Below the pieces are notes generated by a model. It was not told the DNA's origin, made no database searches, and saw only the letters and a list, made by a program, of their open reading frames with translations. The translations under genes were made by a program, and so were the position numbers. Source: Bacteroidota bacterium (lineage in GTDB: Bacteria; Bacteroidota; Bacteroidia; 2-12-FULL-35-15). Taken from it: a stretch of 5,510 bases of DNA. The stretch lies in contig JAHEYA010000191.1 of the NCBI GenBank assembly GCA_023251855.1, positions 1-5,510 of the forward strand, given 5' to 3'. Of this stretch, positions 1 to 4,825 are shown in pieces. Position 1 is the first letter of the stretch. Each line of letters starts with the position of its first letter.

Positions 1-413
1 ATCCATGCATCCGAATTATTCACATAAACACAAGTAGCGGTATCATTTGGTAATCCAGAGTTTGCGGTATTGTATTTAGTCCAAAGGCTTCCATCATATT
101 TTGCAACGCCTTTATTTGTAGCCGCCCAAATAGTTGTTGAAGCGCCAAATGCAACATCACTAACCTGATTGGAAGGAATACCTGAATTCAAAGTATCAAA
201 CATTGTCCAGGCTGTTCCATCGAATTTACCAAGTCCTGCCTTTTGAAATCCTACCCATTTATTTCCGCTCGCATCTATTTTAAGACAGTTTCTTTGGTAA
301 ACAAGATTTACAGGTGTGGTTACCGGCAAGGGATAGGAGGTAATTCCGCTTTGGCAGAAACCATTTGTAACTAATGAAGTTAGGAATACTAAATTTAGTG
401 AAAAATTTTTCAT
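1..413 (-). CDS. Secreted beta-propeller protein, N-terminal part (cut by window edge)
   Basis: Reading leftward from the ATG at 413-411, the frame stays open for 137 codons to the window edge, so the C-terminal part is missing. Residues 1-20 look like a Sec signal peptide: Lys2, a hydrophobic run, then a GFC/QS cleavage-type site. The cysteine is not in a good lipobox. Two repeats with a 42-residue period follow. Each has a KWVGF or IWAAT strand, then G-x-(G/A)-K-(F/Y)-D-G, a Trp-Thr pair, and NSG(I/L)P (residues 76-80 and 118-122). This pattern resembles the two-component-regulator propeller repeats (Reg_prop, PF07494) common in Bacteroidota. In that phylum such blades occur in hybrid two-component sensors and in secreted proteins that often end in a type IX sorting domain. 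Which kind this is cannot be told from the visible part. It is transcribed divergently from the protease-rimK genes. Confidence 0.85.
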   Translation of the reverse strand, partial: MKNFSLNLVFLTSLVTNGFCQSGITSYPLPVTTPVNLVYQRNCLKIDASGNKWVGFQKAGLGKFDGTAWTMFDTLNSGIPSNQVSDVAFGASTTIWAATNKGVAKYDGSLWTKYNTANSGLPNDTATCVYVNNSDAW

Positions 414-451
414 GGAAAGAAGCAGAGTGTATTGTGGTTAATGGGGATACG

Positions 452-482
452 TAAATGTAAGAAAAATATTTTTAACAGACAA
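452..482 (-). promoter_or_regulatory. Candidate Bacteroidota-type promoter for the propeller gene
   Basis: On the minus strand a TTG (482-480) lies 20 bp upstream of TACATTTA (459-452), which matches seven of the eight positions of TAnnTTTG. It would give a leader of about 30-40 nt before the ATG at 413. The spacing and motif fit the known Bacteroidota primary sigma-factor promoter. No transcript start is visible from sequence alone. Confidence 0.5.
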
Positions 483-595
483 CTCCCGGTACTTCTTTTT
501 TCCCTTTGCATTTGCCATCTCAGGCTTTTGTCTACATCATTCTATTCAAAAATCAATTCTCCCAACGGTTAAATATCATTCCTTTAAATTTTCTT

Positions 596-627
596 TTGGC
601 CTCTTTAATTAAAAGTTTTTATATTGC
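596..627 (+). promoter_or_regulatory. Weak candidate promoter for the protease-rimK genes
   Basis: A TTG at 596-598 is followed after 21 bp by TATATTGC (620-627), an imperfect match to TAnnTTTG. The predicted start would leave only about ten nucleotides before the ATG at 643, with no Shine-Dalgarno sequence. The remainder of the divergent region (414-642) is AT-rich. I see no clear operator in it. Confidence 0.3.
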
Positions 628-642
628 AGTTCGTTTATTTTT

Positions 643-1074
643 ATGCAAAAGGAAAAACTAATTATTGGACGTAGAGAGCAAGTTGATTTTCCGGAATTAG
701 GATTGCACAACATCACTGCAAAAATTGATACCGGTGCCTATACAAGCGCTTTATACTGTCATAATATACGCGAAGAAAACGGGGTATTACATTTTAAACT
801 GCTCGACCCTTCGCATCCCGAATTTAATGAAAAGGACCAAAAATTTACAAGCTATTCGCAAAAAGAAATTAAAAATTCGTTTGGTGAAATAGAAAATCGC
901 TATATCATAAAAACCATTATCCGAATAGGCCGAAAACGAATACGAGCGGTTATTTCATTAAGCGACAGAGGGAAAATGAGGTACCCTGTTTTGATTGGAA
1001 GAAAATTATTAAAGAATCGTTTTGTTGTTGATATTGCTTTACTCAATAACCTTGACCCAAATTCTCCAAAATAA
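643..1074 (+). CDS. Retropepsin-like protease, RimB type (PF05618; 'ATP-dependent zinc protease')
   Basis: This 143-residue protein belongs to the family annotated as ATP-dependent zinc protease or RimK/LysX family protein (PF05618, COG4067). Despite that name the fold is retropepsin-like. The hallmark AKIDTGAYTSAL spans residues 26-37, with Asp29 of the DTG motif as the presumed catalytic aspartate. The second conserved block, SLSDRGKMRYPVLIGRKLL, spans 105-123. A single DTG copy implies the active enzyme is a dimer, as in retropepsins. Length is normal for the family, and no signal peptide is seen, so it should be cytoplasmic. It sits 30 bp upstream of rimK, almost certainly in one transcript. 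In Pseudomonas the related RimB is linked functionally to RimK. Cleavage of glutamate tails or of RimK's target is a reasonable inference, but the sequence does not show it. No alternative upstream start is needed. Confidence 0.88.
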   Translation: MQKEKLIIGRREQVDFPELGLHNITAKIDTGAYTSALYCHNIREENGVLHFKLLDPSHPEFNEKDQKFTSYSQKEIKNSFGEIENRYIIKTIIRIGRKRIRAVISLSDRGKMRYPVLIGRKLLKNRFVVDIALLNNLDPNSPK

Positions 1075-1104
1075 TTTAATAACCGGATTGTAATACTTTA
1101 AAAA

Positions 1105-1992
1105 ATGAAAATAGCAATCTTATCGCGCAATGCCAGACTGTATTCTACCCGGCGACTTGTTGAAGCTGCCGAACAGCGAGGTCATGAGGTGATTGTTCTC
1201 GATCACCTGAAGTGTGTTTTGGTGATTGAAAAAAACCATCCTCATATTTTTTATGAAGGCGAAAAGGTAGTTGGTGTTGATGCTATAATCCCCCGTATTG
1301 GCACTTCTGTTACGTTTTTTGGGGCTGCAGTTGTACGGCAGTTTGAACAGATGAAAGTTTTTTCTTCGGTTGAGTCACAAGCATTGGTTCGCTCACGTGA
1401 TAAGCTGAGAAGCTTGCAGTTATTAGCCAAAGCCGGTATCGGTATGCCTAAAACAGCGTTTGCATCCAATACCAAAAACATTGAAAATGTATTAGAACAG
1501 GTTGGCGGAGCCCCTGTTGTGATAAAGCTTTTGGAAGGCACGCAAGGTATTGGTGTTATCCTTGCGGAAACACATAAATCGGCAAAATCAGTAATTGAAT
1601 CTTTTTTAGCATTAAAGGCCGATATATTAGTTCAGGAATTTATAAAAGAAGCCGGAGGTGCTGATATACGTGCACTTGTGGTAGATGGTAAAATTGTTGG
1701 GGCTATGAAACGACAAGGGCTGCCTGGTGAATTTCGCAGCAACTTGCACCGTGGTGGAAGTGCACAGGTATTAGAGCTTTCGAAAGAAGAAAAAGAAACG
1801 GCTATCAAATCAGCAAAAAAATTAGGCTTGGCAATTGCGGGTGTTGATATGCTTCAATCATCACGTGGGCCGCTGGTTATGGAAGTTAATTCATCGCCGG
1901 GTTTAGAAGGCATTGAAGGAGCTACTGGTGTTGATATTGCAGCAAAAATTATTGAGTATATCGAACGTAACGAGTTTAACCAGGAAGTGTAA
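1105..1992 (+). CDS. rimK: RimK, ATP-grasp L-glutamate ligase (ribosomal protein S6 modification)
   Basis: This 295-residue protein aligns from its first residue with E. coli RimK (300 residues, MKIAILSR start), so the ATG at 1105 is secure. RimK adds glutamates to the C-terminus of ribosomal protein S6 using ATP, and can make poly-glutamate in vitro. Visible parts are the N-terminal Rossmann-like pre-ATP-grasp region (1-95) with PRIGT at 63-67, then the ATP-grasp domain. Lys100 and Lys141 are the nucleotide-binding lysines, the glycine-rich loop is EGTQGIG (144-150), and the hinge is QEFIKE (177-182). FRSNLHRGG lies at 210-218. The metal ligands are Asp248, Glu260 and Asn262 in MEVNSSPGLEG. 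All catalytic positions appear intact. It follows the RimB-type protease by 30 bp and precedes an AstE-like hydrolase. Whether S6 is the target here depends on the S6 C-terminus, which lies outside the window. Confidence 0.96.
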   Translation: MKIAILSRNARLYSTRRLVEAAEQRGHEVIVLDHLKCVLVIEKNHPHIFYEGEKVVGVDAIIPRIGTSVTFFGAAVVRQFEQMKVFSSVESQALVRSRDKLRSLQLLAKAGIGMPKTAFASNTKNIENVLEQVGGAPVVIKLLEGTQGIGVILAETHKSAKSVIESFLALKADILVQEFIKEAGGADIRALVVDGKIVGAMKRQGLPGEFRSNLHRGGSAQVLELSKEEKETAIKSAKKLGLAIAGVDMLQSSRGPLVMEVNSSPGLEGIEGATGVDIAAKIIEYIERNEFNQEV

Positions 1993-2047
1993 ATAATTAT
2001 ACGCGCGTTATTTCAAGGTTAAAATTACGAATGAAATTCGCTTAAAA

Positions 2048-2162
2048 GACCTCACCTAAATCCTCTCCATGCGCCTACGCTGAAGCTTCAGCGCAAGCGT
2101 AAGGAGAGGACTTAAATGCCCATAGCTCCCTTCTCCTTTGGAGAAGGGTTGGGGATGAGGTC
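2048..2162. repeat. Palindromic MITE/REP-like repeat, copy 1 (with internal insertion)
   Basis: The element is bounded by a perfect 7-bp inverted repeat: GACCTCA at 2048-2054 and TGAGGTC at 2156-2162. Inside are two hairpin arms. The first pairs TCCTCTCC (2061-2068) with GGAGAGGA (2103-2110). The second pairs CCCTTCTCC (2128-2136) with GGAGAAGGG (2140-2148) around a TTT loop. The second arm is close to the reverse complement of the first, so the whole element is itself an imperfect inverted repeat. A second copy at 4606-4684 lacks the insert found here at 2069-2100. It encodes no protein. It fills much of the rimK to M14-hydrolase gap, where its hairpins could slow or end transcription. No transposase is nearby, so any mobility would be in trans. 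Confidence 0.85.
2069..2100. repeat. Palindromic insert nested in the first hairpin loop of repeat copy 1
   Basis: These 32 bp replace the single A found at the same place in copy 2. They include a perfect 16-bp palindrome, CGCTGAAGCTTCAGCG, at 2078-2093, flanked by further GCG-rich pairs such as TACGC (2076-2080) and GCGTA (2097-2101). The insert is clearly more GC-rich than its surroundings. Either it is a second small repeat inserted into the first, or copy 2 is a deletion derivative. The two copies alone cannot decide this. Confidence 0.6.
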
Positions 2163-2216
2163 AAAAACGAAAGCAACAAAGATGCAATGACGTTCAAAAT
2201 AAATGCCCGTTAATAT

Positions 2217-3173
2217 ATGCCCTACCCTAGTAAAACAATCCGAATCAACGGAACCGACATCAAACAGGGAGCTTCAGCTACAGTAAATTTAAATTTATAT
2301 CAATTACCAACCAAAACGGTAATTGAAATTCCAGTATATGTTTTTCGTTCTGTAAATCCGGGTCCTGTTTTATTGATACTTGCAGGAATGCATGGCGATG
2401 AAATTAATGGAATTGAAATCGTTCGCAGACTAATTGGTAAAAAAGAGGTGCGCCACCCCTTATGCGGCAGTATTATTGCGATTCCGGTAATAAACATTAT
2501 TTCATTTTTATCCGGCAAACGGGAATTGCCTGATGGCAGAGATTTGAACCGTTGTTTCCCGGGAAGTAAAATTGGTTCATTGGGCAGCAGGATAGCTTAT
2601 GACCTAATGAATGAAATAATTCCACAAATAGATTTTGGAATCGACTTTCATACGGGAGGAGCAAAAATCAATAACTATCCTCAGTTGCGTTGTGTGTTCG
2701 ACAATAAAATTAATCTTGAATTAGGAAAAAAATTTTCTCCATCACTTATATTAAATGCACCTTTCCGCGATAACACATTGCGTAAAGAGGCTGCAAAAAA
2801 AGGAAAACCTATTTTAGTTTTTGAAGGTGGAGAGTCCTCTCGTTTTGATTATTTATCAATCAACGAAGGAACAAAAGGATGTTTGAGACTGATGAAGCAT
2901 TTAAAAATGATTGATTCGGATTTACACAAAAATTCATCGGTGTTGCTCAGCAAATCAACATGGGTAAGGGCCCGAACATCAGGATTGTTTCATACTTCAA
3001 AAATAAATGGCTCAAGAATTAAAAAAGGAGAAACAATTGGAATGGTGTGTGACCCTTATGGTGAACATCAAGAAAAATTAATTTCTCCAACAGATGGGTA
3101 TATTTTAGGGATGAATAATCAGCCGGTGGTCAATCAAGGCGATGCGCTTATACATATTGGGATGGAGGGGTGA
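2217..3173 (+). CDS. AspA/AstE-like zinc hydrolase (M14 family, succinylglutamate desuccinylase/aspartoacylase type)
   Basis: This 318-residue protein belongs to the succinylglutamate desuccinylase/aspartoacylase branch of the M14 zinc carboxypeptidase fold. The zinc ligands are visible as GMHGDE (His59, Glu62) and DFHTGG (His145). The conserved DGRDLNRCFPG loop spans 106-116. The likely catalytic glutamate is Glu203 in VFEGGES. Residues from about 245 onward form a C-terminal beta domain that resembles a lipoyl/biotinyl-like fold, ending in SPTDGYILG...VNQGDALIHIG. An in-frame TAA at 2211 just upstream fixes the ATG at 2217 as the first usable start. Related proteins occur next to rimK in many bacteria, where they are often labelled M14 family or desuccinylase. 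The arginine-catabolism genes that would accompany true AstE are absent, so a role on RimK-made glutamyl products is more likely, but this is inference. It is 224 bp from rimK across a repeat, so cotranscription is uncertain. Confidence 0.9.
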   Translation: MPYPSKTIRINGTDIKQGASATVNLNLYQLPTKTVIEIPVYVFRSVNPGPVLLILAGMHGDEINGIEIVRRLIGKKEVRHPLCGSIIAIPVINIISFLSGKRELPDGRDLNRCFPGSKIGSLGSRIAYDLMNEIIPQIDFGIDFHTGGAKINNYPQLRCVFDNKINLELGKKFSPSLILNAPFRDNTLRKEAAKKGKPILVFEGGESSRFDYLSINEGTKGCLRLMKHLKMIDSDLHKNSSVLLSKSTWVRARTSGLFHTSKINGSRIKKGETIGMVCDPYGEHQEKLISPTDGYILGMNNQPVVNQGDALIHIGMEG

Positions 3174-3203
3174 TAAAATAAAACTAGAGCAATATTCTTT
3201 AAA

Positions 3204-3339
3204 GGGTACCTCTAAAACTCAGCTTGATAAAAAACATAACACGGATAACACAGATTAAACGGATAATAACGGATTTTATCAGTGAAAATCTTCGCATCAG
3301 TTTTATCAGTGTTCTATTCATCAGTTATTAGAGGTTCCC
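3204..3339. repeat. MITE-like inverted-repeat element upstream of SOD
   Basis: Terminal inverted repeats enclose 136 bp: GGGTACCTCTAAAACT at 3204-3219, and at 3323-3339 a sequence whose complement reads GGGAACCTCTAATAACT. The ends are flanked by TAAA on both sides (3200-3203 and 3340-3343), a possible 4-bp target duplication, though AT-rich flanks make chance matches likely. A second inverted pair lies inside: AACACGGAT (3238-3246) against ATCAGTGTT (3305-3313). Between these are degenerate repeats of about 9 bp built on AAC-xGAT. No ORF is present. The size, the terminal repeats and the lack of coding capacity fit a non-autonomous transposable element. The parent family cannot be named from this window. 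Confidence 0.7.
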
Positions 3340-3354
3340 TAAAACAAAAATTCA

Positions 3355-3362
3355 TACATTTG
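3355..3362 (+). promoter_or_regulatory. Candidate SOD promoter, TAnnTTTG -7 element
   Basis: TACATTTG is a perfect match to the Bacteroidota -7 consensus and lies 63 bp upstream of the SOD ATG, predicting an AT-rich leader of roughly 55 nt. No good TTG is found at the expected upstream distance. That position, around 3332-3337, falls in the right end of the MITE-like element (GAGGTTCCC). If the promoter is real, the repeat supplies its upstream half. Confidence 0.5.
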
Positions 3363-3425
3363 TTTTTCATTGCTTAGACAGCAAATACAACAATTAATAA
3401 TAAACTAAATAAAACCCCTAATAAC

Positions 3426-4055
3426 ATGGCTTTTGAATTACCAAAATTAAATTATGCAACAACTGCACTAGAACCCCATATTGATGGTCGCACTATGGAA
3501 ATACATCATGGCAAACATCATCAGGCATATGTAACAAATTTAAACAATGCCATAGCCGGCACTGATGCTGAAAAATTAAGCATAGATGAAATTTGTAAAA
3601 ACATTTCGAAATATCCGGTAGCTGTCCGCAATAATGGTGGCGGGCACTTCAACCATTCTTTGTTTTGGACATTGATGGCACCCAATGCTGGTGGCGCACC
3701 AAGTGGTGACTTGGCAAAAGCAATTGATGCTGCTTTTGGATCTTTTGATGAATTTAAAAAACTATTTGCAGCAGCTGGCACTACCCGTTTTGGTTCCGGT
3801 TGGGCCTGGCTTATTTTAAAAGATGCCAAGTTGGCTATCAGCTCAACACCTAATCAGGACAATCCATTAATGGATGTTGCAGAAATGAAAGGTATACCCG
3901 TTTTGGCTATTGATGTTTGGGAACACGCTTATTATTTGAATTATCAAAACAGACGACCTGATTATATTACAGCGTTTTGGAATGTAGTTAATTGGGCCGA
4001 GGTTGATAAGCTGTATAAAAATGCGATGGACAAATTGTTGAAAGAAGCAAAATAA
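3426..4055 (+). CDS. sodA: Superoxide dismutase, Mn/Fe family (Mn-type residue signature)
   Basis: This 209-residue protein is a full-length Fe/Mn superoxide dismutase, converting superoxide to oxygen and hydrogen peroxide. The metal ligands are His27 (EIHHGKHH), His77 (HFNHSLFW), Asp163 and His167 (DVWEHAYY). The active-site Tyr35 is present, and the DVWEHAYY family signature is complete. Metal type is suggested by the outer-sphere residues: glycines at 71-73 before HFNHSLFW, and Gln144 in NQDNPLM. This is the Mn-type arrangement; Fe enzymes carry the glutamine in the earlier position. Bacteroidota enzymes of this type can be cambialistic, so actual metal use is not certain. There is no signal peptide, so it is cytoplasmic. 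The start lacks a Shine-Dalgarno sequence and lies in an A-rich context, as usual for this phylum. It appears to be a single-gene transcript between the upstream promoter motif and the hairpin at 4134. Confidence 0.97.
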   Translation: MAFELPKLNYATTALEPHIDGRTMEIHHGKHHQAYVTNLNNAIAGTDAEKLSIDEICKNISKYPVAVRNNGGGHFNHSLFWTLMAPNAGGAPSGDLAKAIDAAFGSFDEFKKLFAAAGTTRFGSGWAWLILKDAKLAISSTPNQDNPLMDVAEMKGIPVLAIDVWEHAYYLNYQNRRPDYITAFWNVVNWAEVDKLYKNAMDKLLKEAK

Positions 4056-4080
4056 TAATTTGCAATTTCGTTTTAGTGTT

Positions 4081-4098
4081 TGCTTATCTGCATAAGCA
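4081..4098. other. Small inverted repeat between SOD and the TM2 gene
   Basis: TGCTTAT and ATAAGCA form a perfect 7-bp stem with a CTGC loop. No T-run follows, so it is a poor intrinsic terminator. TTTG at 4079-4082 and TATAAT at 4099-4104 flank it with a 16-bp gap, so it may instead overlap a promoter for the downstream gene. The two readings cannot be separated here. Confidence 0.35.
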
Positions 4099-4133
4099 TA
4101 TAATAAAGCATGAACTTGGATTTAAAACATAAA

Positions 4134-4162
4134 GGGGATGAGGTATACGCTCGTCCTTTTTT
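4134..4162 (+). terminator. Intrinsic terminator-like hairpin ahead of the TM2 gene
   Basis: GGATGAG (4136-4142) pairs with CTCGTCC (4150-4156), with one G-T wobble and a seven-base loop, followed at once by six T and then ATTTT. This is the standard shape of a factor-independent terminator, and it probably ends the SOD transcript. It stops only nine bases before the ATG at 4172, which leaves very little room for a separate downstream promoter. Confidence 0.65.
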
Positions 4163-4171
4163 ATTTTACAC

Positions 4172-4594
4172 ATGAACAAACAACTGGTTTTAATACTGTT
4201 TTCAATAGTAACGGCTGTTGCTTTTAAAGTATCTGCCACTGAATGTAGTTTGTCCATTTATAGTATTGATGCCCCGTGCGTATTACCGGGCGATACTGTT
4301 GTTAAATCAAAAACCGCTGACATTGATCAAGTTCAAAAAGACTCCACGCTTTCGGCTGAGATTCAGAAAAAAAAGAAACGCTTAAACGGATTTTGTGCTT
4401 TTCCGCTTCCATTGGGCTTTGTAGCAGGTCATCGTATTATGATGGGAACAAAACCCTGGGTTCCGGTGGTGTATGTTGCTACATTTGGCGGGTGTTTCGG
4501 CTTGCTTCCTTTAATTGATTTTTTTGTTATTATGCTGAGTAAAGATATCAGTCCGTACGAAAACAACCCGAATGTTTTTATGTGGTTGAAGTAA
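4172..4594 (+). CDS. TM2-domain-like membrane protein with signal peptide
   Basis: This is a 140-residue protein of unknown function. Residues 1-22 form a signal peptide (MNK, hydrophobic run, VSA cleavage-type site); the cysteine at 25 is not in a proper lipobox. A polar linker (about 40-70) ends in the basic cluster KKKKR (66-70). Two hydrophobic segments follow, about 73-90 and 97-122, with GHR (86-88), G92-T-K-P, FGGCFG (105-110) and LIDF (114-117). The order G-x-HR, MG-x-x, GG-x-xG, ID matches the TM2 domain (PF05154), and the ending NNPNVFMWLK is typical of Bacteroidota members as I remember them. TM2 proteins are small integral membrane proteins without a defined biochemical role in bacteria. 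The start directly follows a terminator-like hairpin. A palindromic repeat begins 11 bp after the stop and may end its transcript. Confidence 0.72.
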   Translation: MNKQLVLILFSIVTAVAFKVSATECSLSIYSIDAPCVLPGDTVVKSKTADIDQVQKDSTLSAEIQKKKKRLNGFCAFPLPLGFVAGHRIMMGTKPWVPVVYVATFGGCFGLLPLIDFFVIMLSKDISPYENNPNVFMWLK

Positions 4595-4605
4595 AAAGAG
4601 AAGAG

Positions 4606-4684
4606 CCTCACCTAAATCCTCTCCAAAGGAGAGGACTTAAAAGCAACAGCTCCCTTCTCCTTTGGAGAAGGGTTGGGGATGAGG
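4606..4684. repeat. Palindromic MITE/REP-like repeat, copy 2 (compact form)
   Basis: This 79-bp copy runs from CCTCA to TGAGG. The first hairpin is TCCTCTCC (4617-4624), loop AAA, GGAGAGGA (4628-4635), and it can extend to TAA/TTA across one A-C mismatch. The second is CCCTTCTCC (4652-4660), loop TTT, GGAGAAGGG (4664-4672). The loops AAA and TTT and the adjoining stems are reverse complements, so the element is symmetric as a whole as well as within each arm. Apart from the insert, it is nearly identical to copy 1, in the same orientation. It sits just after the TM2 gene and could act as a terminator in either direction. Confidence 0.85.
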
Positions 4685-4753
4685 TTCAGTAAGGAAATTT
4701 GTAGAAACTGAATTTTTGTAGTGAAATTGCATAGTTTCAAAAATGAATTAACA

Positions 4754-4825
4754 ATGCACTATATAAAATACATCTTTCTCTTTCTTTTGTTACACCGTTT
4801 TTGCCAACAATTTCCAATAGTATGA
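4754..4825 (+). CDS. Possible 23-residue hydrophobic leader ORF overlapping nadD
   Basis: ATG at 4754 opens a 23-codon frame (MHYIKYIFLFLLLHRFCQQF, then PIV) whose TGA at 4823-4825 overlaps the nadD ATG as ATGA. The peptide looks like a bare signal sequence. It could couple translation into nadD, which lacks a Shine-Dalgarno sequence. It could equally be the leftover 5' end of a lost secreted-protein gene, or chance. There is no family evidence for it, and confidence is low. Confidence 0.3.
   Translation: MHYIKYIFLFLLLHRFCQQFPIV

Noticed and set aside
438..518. Minus-strand ORF of 26 codons starting MANAKGKKKYREL in the divergent intergenic region
   Set aside because: It overlaps the better-supported promoter of the propeller gene, has no recognisable family and is of a length expected by chance.
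1251..1541. Minus-strand 96-codon ORF within rimK
   Set aside because: Antisense shadow of a gene with intact motifs throughout; no family resemblance.
1993..2040. Weak inverted repeat after rimK (AAATAA with TTATTT) as a terminator
   Set aside because: It is a short AT-only stem without a T-run; the downstream repeat hairpins are far stronger.
2048..2162. CRISPR repeat or small structured RNA gene as an explanation of the palindromic repeat
   Set aside because: The copies are 2.6 kb apart with genes between, there are no spacers, and the two-arm symmetry fits a MITE/REP-like element better.
2300..2518. Minus-strand 72-codon ORF within the M14 hydrolase gene
   Set aside because: Antisense shadow; its residues only mirror the coding pattern of the opposite strand.
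3521..3829. Minus-strand 102-codon ORF within the SOD gene
   Set aside because: Antisense shadow of a clearly identified gene.
4362..4378. A-rich homopolymer in the TM2 gene as a possible frameshift site
   Set aside because: The frame continues without a break into a well-formed TM2-like domain, so there is no sign of a shift.
4801..4821. TTG start at 4801 giving a longer NadD
   Set aside because: The seven extra residues match nothing in the family, and the conserved N-terminus begins at the ATG at 4822.
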